From Micromonospora sp. C28SCA-DRY-2 (GTDB lineage Bacteria; Actinomycetota; Actinomycetes; Mycobacteriales; Micromonosporaceae): 64,000 bases of DNA. The stretch spans positions 1,426,001-1,490,000 of the forward strand of contig NZ_JAUMKD010000001.1 of assembly GCF_030519475.1 (NCBI RefSeq). Direction: 5' to 3'. Under the pieces are notes generated by a model. It was not told the origin of the DNA and ran no database searches. It saw only the letters and a program-made list of their open reading frames with translations. A program made the translations under genes and the position numbers. Within the stretch, counting starts at the first letter, position 1, and every line of letters begins with the position of its first letter. Shown here piece after piece: positions 42,252 to 49,958 of the stretch.

Positions 42252-43043
42252 GTGACCGAGCCGCTGCTGGTCGACCGCACCGACGCCGTCGTGACCCTGA
42301 CCCTGAACCGCCCGTCCGCGATGAACGCGCTGGACGTGGCGCTCAAGGAGGCGCTCCGGGACACCCTGGCCGAGCTGGAGACCGACCGGTCCTGCCGGGC
42401 GGTGGTGCTGGCCGGCGCGGGCGGCTCGTTCAGCGCCGGCCAGGACCTGCGCGAGCACGTCCAGACCCTGGAGTCCGGCGAGGGCAAGCCGCTGGACACC
42501 GTCCGGGCGCACTACAACCCGATCGCCGCCCGGCTGGCCAACCTGCCGAAGCCGGTGGTCGCCGCGGTGCGCGGGATGGCCGCCGGGGCGGGCGCCTCGC
42601 TCGCCTTCCTGGCCGACCTGCGGATCGGCGGGCCGTCGACCAGCTTCCTGATGGCCTTCGCCCGGGTGGGGCTCGCCGCCGACACCGGCGCGTCCTGGAC
42701 GCTGCCCCGGCTGGTCGGCCACGCCAAGGCGGTGGAGCTGCTGATGCTGGCCGAGCCGGTCCGCGCCGAGGAGGCCTGCCGGCTCGGGCTGCTCAACCGG
42801 ATGGTCGAGGACGACGAGCAGGTGCTGCCGACCGCGCAGGAGCTGGCCGCCCGGCTCGCCGCCGGCCCGACCGTGGCGTACGGGGCGATCAAGCGACAGC
42901 TCTCCATCGCCGACGCGGGCACCCTCGCCGACGCGCTGGCCGCCGAGGCGCAGGCCCAGTCGATCTGCGGGGCCACCGACGACCACCGGGCCGCCACGTT
43001 CGCCTTCGTCAACAAGCAGAAGCCGACGTTCGAGGGCCACTGA
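42252..43043 (+). CDS. Enoyl-CoA hydratase/isomerase (PaaG-like)
   Basis: A 263-residue crotonase: LTLNRPSAMNALDVAL start, oxyanion-hole segment AGAGGSFSAGQDLREH, and RGMAAGAGASLAFLADLRI with the second oxyanion hole, then GLAADTGASWTLPRLVG. The AGQDL form and company of a PaaX regulator match PaaG/PaaB of phenylacetate breakdown, but the substrate is unproven. GTG 42252 follows the regulator stop by 4 nt. Confidence 0.9.
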   Translation: MTEPLLVDRTDAVVTLTLNRPSAMNALDVALKEALRDTLAELETDRSCRAVVLAGAGGSFSAGQDLREHVQTLESGEGKPLDTVRAHYNPIAARLANLPKPVVAAVRGMAAGAGASLAFLADLRIGGPSTSFLMAFARVGLAADTGASWTLPRLVGHAKAVELLMLAEPVRAEEACRLGLLNRMVEDDEQVLPTAQELAARLAAGPTVAYGAIKRQLSIADAGTLADALAAEAQAQSICGATDDHRAATFAFVNKQKPTFEGH

Positions 43044-43058
43044 CCCGACCCGGGCGGG

Positions 43059-43682
43059 TCAGTCGTCCTCCTCCGGATCCTGGTTGGCCTCCTCGCCGAG
43101 CACGAACGCCTGCATCGCCAGTTCGTCGCCGGACGGCGAGACGAAGGCCGGCAGCTCGCGCGGGCCCAGCTCCTGCACGTACGCCCAGAACAGCCGGACC
43201 GCCTCGGCCGGCGACTCGGCCTCGATCGGCAGGTCGAGGCTGACCAGCCAGGAGCGCCGTTCCTTCGGCGGGCCGAGCCGGTCGACCAGCCGCCGGAAGA
43301 CCGCCGGGTCCAGCGGGCTCACCGGCCGGTCGAGGGTGAGCGCGTCGGCCGGCACCGGCTCGTCGAAGGCCCGCCGGGTGTACGCCACCACCAGCTCGGC
43401 CGGGCCCCGCTCGGACTGCGGATCGTCCGGGTCCTCGGGCGCCTCGCCGGTGGGCGCGACGACCCGGCCCAGCGCCACCAGCCGCGGCGGCTCGTCGGCC
43501 AGCACCGCCACCTGGTCGCCGGGGTGGGGGCGGTGGGTGCCGTCGAGGCCGGTCAGCTCCAGCGTGTCGTGGTGGACGAGCCGCTCGGCGTCGTAGCGCC
43601 CGGCCGGCAGCAGCACCGCCCAGACGCCCGTGCCGTCGGCCCGGCCCACCCCGTTCACCCGGTACGCGGTGTCGGTCGTCAT
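43059..43682 (-). CDS. Hypothetical protein (207 aa)
   Basis: A 207-residue soluble acidic protein that I recognise only as actinobacterial. Features: N-terminal AYRVNGVGRADGTGVWAVLLP, LVALGRVVAP, VVAYTRRAFDEPVP, and LVDRLGPPKERRSWLVSLDLPIE. No membrane segments or cysteine motifs. Its start ATG 43682 is 4 nt after the tag stop, so it probably belongs to an operon with the glycosylase gene. Confidence 0.7.
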   Translation of the reverse strand: MTTDTAYRVNGVGRADGTGVWAVLLPAGRYDAERLVHHDTLELTGLDGTHRPHPGDQVAVLADEPPRLVALGRVVAPTGEAPEDPDDPQSERGPAELVVAYTRRAFDEPVPADALTLDRPVSPLDPAVFRRLVDRLGPPKERRSWLVSLDLPIEAESPAEAVRLFWAYVQELGPRELPAFVSPSGDELAMQAFVLGEEANQDPEEDD

Positions 43683-43686
43683 GCCC

Positions 43687-44277
43687 TCATCCCATCACGC
43701 CCGGTCCGGGCGCCACGACGTGGCAGCCCGCCAGGTGGTCGTCGACCATCCCGGTGGCCTGCATCAGCGCGTAGGCGGTGGTCGGGCCGACGAACCGGAA
43801 GCCGCGCTTCTTGAGCGCCTTGGCCATCGCGGTGGACTCCGCGGTCAGCGCCGGCACCTGGGCGAACGACGTGGGCCGGCTGGCCCGGGGCGGCGGCGCG
43901 TACGACCAGAGCAGCTTGGACAGCCCCTCGGGCAGGTCGAGGGCGGCCCGCGCGTTGGCGATCGCCGCCTCGATCTTGGCCCGATTGCGCACGATGCCGG
44001 CATCGGCGAGCAGGCGGCTCACCTCGGCCTCGCCGTAGCCGGCCACGGTGGGGAGGTGGAAGTCGTCGAAGGCCAGCCGGAAGTTGGGCCGCTTGCGCAG
44101 GATGGTCAGCCAGGATAGGCCGGACTGGAACGCCTCCAGCGTCATCCGCTCGTAGAGCGCGTCGTCGCCGTGCAGCGGCCGGCCCCACTCGGTGTCGTGG
44201 TAGACGGCGTAGTCGGGGGTGCTCGCCCCCCAGGCGCAGCGCGGCAGCCCGTCGGCGCCGATCACCAGGTCACTCAC
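43687..44277 (-). CDS. tag: DNA-3-methyladenine glycosylase I
   Basis: A 196-residue Tag: RCAWGASTPDYAVYHDTEWGRPLHGDD in pieces, with the zinc-ligand Cys and His, then ERMTLEAFQSGLSWLTILRKR, and the late DDHLAGCHVV carrying the second His/Cys zinc ligands. It removes 3-methyladenine from alkylated DNA. GTG 44277 has TACCGT 7 nt upstream (leaderless). In mycobacteria it lies beside DUF3117 (Rv1210-Rv1211), as here. Confidence 0.95.
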   Translation of the reverse strand: MSDLVIGADGLPRCAWGASTPDYAVYHDTEWGRPLHGDDALYERMTLEAFQSGLSWLTILRKRPNFRLAFDDFHLPTVAGYGEAEVSRLLADAGIVRNRAKIEAAIANARAALDLPEGLSKLLWSYAPPPRASRPTSFAQVPALTAESTAMAKALKKRGFRFVGPTTAYALMQATGMVDDHLAGCHVVAPGPGVMG

Positions 44278-44425
44278 GGCGTAAACGGTAGGCCAATCCC
44301 CCGACACACCCATTGCCTCCGGCCGGGGCGGCTGCCTATGGTGCTGGTTACCGGTCGGTAGGTGTGCCTCGTCACACCCGGCCGGCGCCGGCGCACCGGC
44401 GGCACCGAGAGCGGGAGGCGGCACC

Positions 44426-45319
44426 GTGAAGGATTTCCCCGACATCATCGCCTGGTCGATCCCGGCCTTCCTGCTGCTCGTCGTGCTGGAACGGGTCTCC
44501 TACCTGCTGCACCGCGACGACGACGAGGTCGGCTACGGGGCGGCCGACACCGCCACCAGCCTGGCCATGGGGCTGGGCAGCGTCTTCACCGACCTGCTCT
44601 GGAAGATCCCGATCGCCGCCGCGTACGCGCTGCTCTATGCGCTCACCCCGCTGCGGGTCGCCGAGGTGTGGTGGAGCTGGCCGCTGATCGTGCTCGCCCA
44701 GGACTTCTGCTACTACTGGTCGCACCGGGGCCACCACGTGATCCGGATCCTCTGGGCCACCCACGTGGTGCACCACTCGTCCCAGCGCTTCAACCTCTCC
44801 ACCGCGCTGCGCCAGCCGTGGACCAGCGTGACCGGCTGGGTGTTCTACATCCCGATGATCCTGCTCGGGGTGCACCCGGCGGTGGTGGCGTTCGCCGGCT
44901 CGGTCAACCTGCTCTACCAGTTCTGGATCCACACCGAGCGGATCGACAAGCTCCCCCGCTGGTACGAGGCGGTGTTCAACACCCCGTCGCACCACCGGGT
45001 GCACCACGCCTCGCAGGGCGGCTACCTGGACCGCAACTTCGGCGGCATCCTGATCGTCTGGGACCGGCTGTTCGGCACCTTCGCGCCCGAGCGGGAACGC
45101 TGCGTCTACGGGCTGACCAAGAACATCGAGACCTACAACCCGCTCCGGGTGGCCTTCCACGAGTACGTCTCGATCGCCCGGGACCTGCGGACCGCGGTGG
45201 GCTGGCGGCACCGGGCGGGGGTGCTGTTCCGCTCACCCGGTTGGCAGCCCGCCGCCGCGCCCGCGCCGGCCGCGCCGCCGGCCGCCCCGGCGCCGCCCGC
45301 CCCGGTCACCACCCGCTGA
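44426..45319 (+). CDS. Sterol desaturase/fatty acid hydroxylase-family protein
   Basis: A 297-residue membrane protein of the fatty acid hydroxylase superfamily. Diiron ligand clusters are visible as YWSHRGHH (about 94-101), HVVHHSSQ (about 112-119) and NTPSHHRVHHAS (about 187-198). Five membrane helices surround them. The last 30 residues are Pro/Ala-rich. Members oxidise lipids; the substrate is unknown. GTG 44426 has GGGAGG 7 nt upstream. It is convergent with the SRPBCC gene. Confidence 0.92.
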   Translation: MKDFPDIIAWSIPAFLLLVVLERVSYLLHRDDDEVGYGAADTATSLAMGLGSVFTDLLWKIPIAAAYALLYALTPLRVAEVWWSWPLIVLAQDFCYYWSHRGHHVIRILWATHVVHHSSQRFNLSTALRQPWTSVTGWVFYIPMILLGVHPAVVAFAGSVNLLYQFWIHTERIDKLPRWYEAVFNTPSHHRVHHASQGGYLDRNFGGILIVWDRLFGTFAPERERCVYGLTKNIETYNPLRVAFHEYVSIARDLRTAVGWRHRAGVLFRSPGWQPAAAPAPAAPPAAPAPPAPVTTR

Positions 45320-45325
45320 GCGGGG

Positions 45326-45823
45326 TCAGGGCAGGCGGCCCTGCTCGACCAGCCGGGCGAACTTCTTCAGCGCCTGGGTGAGGCCGAACTTCGAACCGGG
45401 CCAGAGCACCGGCCAGGCCACCCGGCCGGCGGTACCGCCCGGCAGGTGGAACCACTCGTGCCAGACCACCTGGGTGCGGTCCCGCTCCAACTGGGTGCAG
45501 CGCAGTACGCCGGGGCCGCGCAGCAGCCGCCCGCAGTGCACCACCCGCACCTCGTACGGCGGGTCCACCTGGACCACCCGCATCTCGTCCCGGACCAGGG
45601 CGGGGCCGACCGCGGTGACCGCCTCGACCAGGCTGCCCTCGCCGCCGTCGCCCTCGATCACCCGCACCCGGGTGAACGGGATCCACTCGGACTGCCGCTC
45701 CCACGCGGTCAGTGCCGCGAAGACCCGGCCGGCCGGCGCGTTGACGATCACCGTGGCGGTCACCTCGCCGGCGCCCGGAGAGGCCGCCTCGCGCAGGTCG
45801 TCCGCTCCGTCGGCTCCGCTCAC
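45326..45823 (-). CDS. SRPBCC-family polyketide-cyclase-like protein
   Basis: A 165-residue START-like fold protein: VTATVIVNAPAGRVFAALTAWERQSEWIPFTRV in pieces, VRVVHCGRLLRGPGVL, QVVWHEWFHLPG. Likely binds a hydrophobic ligand; ligand unknown. GTG 45823 overlaps the stop of the DivIVA-domain gene (GTGA, 45820-45823), so it is translationally coupled to it. Confidence 0.85.
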   Translation of the reverse strand: MSGADGADDLREAASPGAGEVTATVIVNAPAGRVFAALTAWERQSEWIPFTRVRVIEGDGGEGSLVEAVTAVGPALVRDEMRVVQVDPPYEVRVVHCGRLLRGPGVLRCTQLERDRTQVVWHEWFHLPGGTAGRVAWPVLWPGSKFGLTQALKKFARLVEQGRLP

Positions 45824-46587
45824 ACCGGCTCCGACCGGGCCACCGGCCCGTGCCGGCCGTCCTCCGGCTCGCCCGGCGCGTCCTCGGTGTCGGCCGGTGG
45901 CTGATGGACCCCTCCGGCCCCGTTCTCGCTCGGCGGCGCGGCCGCGGCAGCCGGCGTGCCGGTGGCCGCCGGACCCGCTGCGGTGACGGTCCCGGCCGGC
46001 TCGCTGGCCGGCGCGGGCCGGGCGAAATCCGATTCGGTCACGGGCCGGGCGGTGGTGGTCCCGGCCGACTCGCCGGCCGGCTCGGTGGCCGACGCCGGCC
46101 GGGCGAAGGCGTCCCGCCCGGTCGCCGCCGGCTCGGCGAACACGACGGGCTCGGAGACGGCGGGCCCGTCGGACCCGGTGGGCTCGGTGGCGCCGGCCGC
46201 CGGAGCGGGCTCGGGCTGACCGGCGCTGCCGGCGGCCTGCTCGCGGGCCCGGCGCAGGGCGTCGGCGTCCGCGATCCGCCCCTCGCGCAGCGCGGTGACC
46301 TCCGCCTCCAGCACCCCGATCAGCTCGGACTTGTAGCCGATGTCGTACGCCGCCCGCCGCATCGCCTGGTCGACCTGGGCCATCCGGTAGCCGCGCAGGG
46401 CGGTGTCGAACCGGACCTCGCCGACGTCCGACTCGCGCAGTGGTCGGGCGCCCGGCAGGGGTACCGCCCGGCCGTCCGGCTCGACCGGCACCAGGCCGGG
46501 ATCCCGGCCGCTGACCAGCACCGTCACCCCGAACACCACCGCCGCGACGGTCAGCGCCACGACCAGCAGGAGCAGAACCTGACCCAT
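45820..46587 (-). CDS. DivIVA-domain membrane protein
   Basis: A 255-residue protein with one N-terminal membrane helix (LLLLVVALTVAAVVFGVTVLV), a DivIVA-like motif VRFDTALRGYRMAQVDQAM at about 57-75 with a short coiled coil after it (LIGVLEAEVTALREG), and a Pro/Ala/Thr-rich tail of about 130 residues. The motif is the actinobacterial DivI1A domain found in small proteins linked to polar growth. ATG 46587 has CACGAT 6 nt upstream. It matches Rv1209 in the syntenic block. Confidence 0.87.
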   Translation of the reverse strand: MGQVLLLLVVALTVAAVVFGVTVLVSGRDPGLVPVEPDGRAVPLPGARPLRESDVGEVRFDTALRGYRMAQVDQAMRRAAYDIGYKSELIGVLEAEVTALREGRIADADALRRAREQAAGSAGQPEPAPAAGATEPTGSDGPAVSEPVVFAEPAATGRDAFARPASATEPAGESAGTTTARPVTESDFARPAPASEPAGTVTAAGPAATGTPAAAAAPPSENGAGGVHQPPADTEDAPGEPEDGRHGPVARSEPV

Positions 46588-46731
46588 GCACAGATCGTGG
46601 CATGTCGAACGGGCCGGAGCGACCCCACCACCCACCCCGCCGTCGGATCCACCGGTTCCGGCGGGTCGGCCGGCACCGGTCGAGCGCGACACCACCGACG
46701 TCGAGCAGGGCGAACGTGGAGGGCCCACGAA

Positions 46732-46768
46732 CCGCCCACCCGGGGCGCCGTCCGTCCCGGGTGGGCGG
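46732..46768. other. Strong hairpin between divIVA-type gene and folP2
   Basis: A perfect 13-bp inverted repeat, CCGCCCACCCGGG (46732-46744) with CCCGGGTGGGCGG (46756-46768), in the 258-nt gap between two divergent genes. It is upstream of a TAGCGT hexamer (46790) that probably serves folP2, so it may not be transcribed with it. Confidence 0.55.
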
Positions 46769-46845
46769 AGGTGCCGGCCGGTGACCGGATAGCGTCGGGA
46801 TCGGCCGGCGACGGGCGGTCGGCGGCGCGGAACTCGGGAGGCGGC

Positions 46846-47715
46846 ATGGCCGGAGCGCTTCGGCTCGGTGCGCGGACGTTCGACGCCGGTGAGCTGGTGG
46901 TGATGGCGATCGTCAACCGCACCCCGGACTCGTTCTTCGACCGGGGCGCGACCTTCGCCGCCGACAGCGCGCTGCGGGCGGTGGAGCGGGCGGTCGAGGA
47001 GGGCGCCGAGATCATCGACATCGGCGGGGTCAAGGCCGGCCCGGGCGCCGAGGTCGACGTGACCGAGGAGATCCGCCGGACGGTGGACACCATCGCCGCG
47101 GTCCGGGCCGCCTTCCCGGAGGTGGTCATCTCGATCGACACCTGGCGGGCCGAGGTGGCGGTGGAGGCGGTGGCCGCCGGGGCCGACCTGCTCAACGACA
47201 CCTGGTCCGGCGCCGACCCGGCGCTGGCCCAGGTGGCGGCCGACACCGGCGCCGGACTGGTCTGCTCGCACGCCGGCGGGCTGGCGCCGCGGACCCGGCC
47301 GCACCGCGCGGCCTTCGACGACGTGGTGGCCGACGTGCTCGCCACGGTGACCGGGCTCGCCGACCGGGCGGTCGCGCTCGGCGTACGCCGGGACGGCATC
47401 CTGATCGACCCGGCGCACGACTTCGGCAAGAACACCCGCCACTCGCTGGAGATCACCCGCCGGCTGGACGAGCTCACCCGCACCGGCTGGCCGTTGCTGG
47501 TCGCCCTGTCGAACAAGGACTTCGTCGGCGAGACGCTGGACCTGCCGGTGCCCGAGCGGCTGGAGGGCACGCTGGCGGCGACCGCCGTCTCCGCCTGGCT
47601 GGGCGCCCGGGTGTTCCGGGCCCACCAGGTGCGCCAGACCCGCCGGGTGCTCGACATGGTCGCCTCGATCCGGGGCGACCGGCCGCCCGCGGCGGCCCGC
47701 CGCGGCCTGGCCTGA
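46846..47715 (+). CDS. folP: Dihydropteroate synthase (FolP2 type)
   Basis: A 289-residue DHPS-fold protein: VMAIVNRTPDSFF (pterin/diphosphate motif), IIDIGGVKAGPGAEVD, DTWSGADP, and IDPAHDFGKNTRHSLEI. FolP2 paralogues in actinobacteria lack some dihydropteroate-binding residues and may not make dihydropteroate; the altered GGVKAGPGAEV here, where active enzymes have GGESTRPG, fits that group. ATG 46846 follows GGGAGG. In mycobacteria it lies by gpgS, which is absent here. Confidence 0.9.
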   Translation: MAGALRLGARTFDAGELVVMAIVNRTPDSFFDRGATFAADSALRAVERAVEEGAEIIDIGGVKAGPGAEVDVTEEIRRTVDTIAAVRAAFPEVVISIDTWRAEVAVEAVAAGADLLNDTWSGADPALAQVAADTGAGLVCSHAGGLAPRTRPHRAAFDDVVADVLATVTGLADRAVALGVRRDGILIDPAHDFGKNTRHSLEITRRLDELTRTGWPLLVALSNKDFVGETLDLPVPERLEGTLAATAVSAWLGARVFRAHQVRQTRRVLDMVASIRGDRPPAAARRGLA

Positions 47716-47730
47716 TCCCCGCCGCCCGGG

Positions 47731-48105
47731 TCAGGTCCAGCGCAGGATGTTCCGGCGCCAGGCGTAGAGGATGCCGAGCGCCAGCACCGCCACGAAGATC
47801 GCCATCTCCACCACGGTGACCATCCCGAACCCCGGCCGGTCGAAGACCACCGCCCAGGGGAAGAGGAAGACCGACTCCACCGCGAACAGCACGTACAGGT
47901 ACGCGTACACGTAGTACCGGATCTGCATCTGCGCCCAGTCGGCACCGACCGGATCGAGGCCGCACTCGTAGGTGGCCCGCTTCCCGGGCGGATCAGCCGG
48001 ACGGGCAGGACGTAACACCCGGTTGGCCGAGAACGCCATGACAAAGAAGAGGACGCTGGCGAGCAGCAGCAGCCCGAGCGTCGCGTACGAGCCCAGGTAG
48101 GTCAC
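47731..48105 (-). CDS. nuoA: NADH-quinone oxidoreductase subunit A
   Basis: A 124-residue NuoA: three membrane helices (LLLLASVLFFVMAF, YLYVLFAVESVFLFPWAVVF, AIFVAVLALGILYAW) and the loop YECGLDPVG with the typical Glu-Cys-Gly. The family is unmistakable. It stands alone: no nuoB-N follows. It is convergent with folP2 and divergent from the cell-surface protein gene. GTG 48105 has TAGGCT 7 nt upstream. Possibly a duplicated copy. Confidence 0.9.
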   Translation of the reverse strand: MTYLGSYATLGLLLLASVLFFVMAFSANRVLRPARPADPPGKRATYECGLDPVGADWAQMQIRYYVYAYLYVLFAVESVFLFPWAVVFDRPGFGMVTVVEMAIFVAVLALGILYAWRRNILRWT

Positions 48106-48234
48106 GCCCGGCAGCCTACCGCCCGACGCCGGCCGACCGTTCCGGACACGTTACGAATTTGTTTTCCGCTGGGACTAGTGCTCTGGGGCAAATGTCACGA
48201 ATATTAAGCTCCAACCCTGGTCACCGGAGGACAG

Positions 48235-49638
48235 ATGGCCCGCGCAGACGTATCGCCCGCCCGGCGGGCGCGCAGCCGGCGCCTCGTGCCGCTGCTGGCG
48301 GTTCCGCTCGCGCTCGGGCTGGCGCTCACCGTGCTGCCCGGCTGGGCGACCGCCGCCGCGCCGGCCGCCCTGGTGACCGCGCCCGGCACCGCGCCCGCCG
48401 ACGAGCCGGACGACCAGACGCCGACCGCGGACCCGACCGACCCCGTGCCGACGACCGCGCCGCCGACCAGCCCGGAGACCACCCCGCCGGCGACGCCCAC
48501 CGCCGATCCCGAGCCCACCGCCACCGACACCGGCGCTCCGACCACCGGGCCGCCGGCCACCGCCGGGCCCGCCACGCCCGTGCCGGTGCCGCCGCCGGTC
48601 CGGCCGTCCGCGCCCGGGCCGGGCACCCCGCCGGGCAGCCCGCTCGGCGTCCGGGTCAGCACCGGCGACATCCAGCTCTCCGGCCGGTACTGGAACGCCG
48701 CCAGCACGGTGGCCACGCTCCGGGTCAGCATCACCAACACCGGCACGGCGCGGGCCCGGATCCGACTCGGCTACACCCTGCCCGCCGGACTGTCCGACGC
48801 GGGCACCGCGGGCTGCGTCGCGACCGGGGGCGGCGAGCACCGGTGTGGCGAGTGGACCACCGCGCCGGGCGCGCGGTTCAGCACCCGACTGAAGGTCCGC
48901 GTCAGCGGCACCGCCTGGCGGAACATGCCGCTGAGCGGCTCGGTCCGGGTCACCGCGACCGCGCCCGGCACCGCCGGCCCGGTCACCGACAACGAGGGCT
49001 TCGCGGTGCTCTTCCCGCCCGGCCCGCCGGTGCCCGGCATCACGTTGCAGGCCGACGAGGTCGCCTTCGACATCAGCGGCGGGGCCGCTGAACTCGCGGT
49101 CCGGCTGGGCAACACCGGCCGGGTGGACGCCAGCGGCCGGATCGAGGTGGTCCTGCCGGACGGGGTGAGCGTGCCGACGCCCCCGGCGGGATGCGCGGCG
49201 GCGGCCGGCCGGACCCGGTGCGAGGTCGGCACCGTGCCGGCCGGGCGGAGCGCCGAGCTGCGCCTGCCGGTGGTCGCGACGCCGGAGGCGCAGCGCGCCG
49301 CCCCGCTCTCCGGCGCGGTGGTCGGGCACCTGGACCCGCGCCAGGGCCGGACCCGGCAGGTGCAGATGAGCTTCCGGATCACCGCCGCGGCCGCCCTGAC
49401 CACACAGGTCGCCGCGGCACCCGGGCCGACCGGGTCGCAGGGGGTGGTGGCCGCCACCGCACCGGTGCTCGACCGCGCGAGCGCCGGGTTGAGTTCGGTG
49501 CAGCGCACCGCGATCCTGTTGATCGCCGTCTCCGCGCTGCTGGTGGTGCTCGCCCTGACGCTGGCCACCGTCTCGCTGCGCCGCCGGATGACGACGCCGG
49601 TGGCCGAGCCGGCGGCGACGCCCGCTACCCCGGAGTGA
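48235..49638 (+). CDS. Secreted/cell-surface protein with Thr/Pro-rich stalk and C-terminal anchor
   Basis: A 467-residue protein: N-terminal signal peptide (RRLVPLLAVPLALGLALTVLPGWATA, cleavage near AAA about residue 40), Thr/Pro/Ala stalk at about 45-135, two Ig-like/COG1470-type beta domains (about 140-255 and 265-375; SITNTGTARARIRLGY and VRLGNTGRVDASGRIEV), a linker and a membrane helix (AILLIAVSALLVVLALTLATV) with an RRRM cytoplasmic end. Likely surface adhesin- or wall-associated protein; function unknown. ATG 48235 has GGAGGA 3 nt upstream. Confidence 0.8.
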   Translation: MARADVSPARRARSRRLVPLLAVPLALGLALTVLPGWATAAAPAALVTAPGTAPADEPDDQTPTADPTDPVPTTAPPTSPETTPPATPTADPEPTATDTGAPTTGPPATAGPATPVPVPPPVRPSAPGPGTPPGSPLGVRVSTGDIQLSGRYWNAASTVATLRVSITNTGTARARIRLGYTLPAGLSDAGTAGCVATGGGEHRCGEWTTAPGARFSTRLKVRVSGTAWRNMPLSGSVRVTATAPGTAGPVTDNEGFAVLFPPGPPVPGITLQADEVAFDISGGAAELAVRLGNTGRVDASGRIEVVLPDGVSVPTPPAGCAAAAGRTRCEVGTVPAGRSAELRLPVVATPEAQRAAPLSGAVVGHLDPRQGRTRQVQMSFRITAAAALTTQVAAAPGPTGSQGVVAATAPVLDRASAGLSSVQRTAILLIAVSALLVVLALTLATVSLRRRMTTPVAEPAATPATPE

Positions 49639-49954
49639 CCCGCCCGGCCGACCCGCCAGGACCGGGCGACGGCGGCGGGGCCGGCCGCCAGCGGTGATCT
49701 GAATTACGGCGGGCAGGGCAAAATGCCGTATTGCCGGACAAACAGCGACCATTTCCGGTCCCAGTCGGCGGACCTCCCGGGAGGTTGGCCGGTCGATCCG
49801 ACGTAGGCTCTCAGATGAGGAACGACAGCGGGCCGGACCAGTCACGGACGGCCGGTGCGGCGGTGCGTCAAGGAGGTCACGTGGCCGGGCAAGGCGAGGT
49901 CACCATCAGTTTCAGCCGCCCGCGCGACCGCGCTGAGCGAAGCGAGGTGCAGGC
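49639..49954. other. 316-nt gap before korA with an upstream ORF
   Basis: It holds a TAGGCT promoter hexamer (49806-49811) and a 47-codon ORF (49815-49958) overlapping korA. Nothing else convincing. The segment before 49800 is unusually A+T-rich around 49695-49740. Confidence 0.5.
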
Positions 49955-49958
49955 GTGA
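49815..49958 (+). CDS. Upstream ORF overlapping korA (possible leader peptide, 47 aa)
   Basis: ATG 49815 lies 4 nt after TAGGCT and opens a 47-residue frame (MRNDSGPDQSRTAG start, RPRDRAERSEVQA end) whose TGA overlaps the korA GTG start (GTGA, 49955-49958). An AAGGAGG at 49869-49875 precedes an internal GTG (49881) in the same frame. Translation could therefore be coupled to korA. The peptide is not recognised and may not be conserved. Confidence 0.4.
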   Translation: MRNDSGPDQSRTAGAAVRQGGHVAGQGEVTISFSRPRDRAERSEVQA

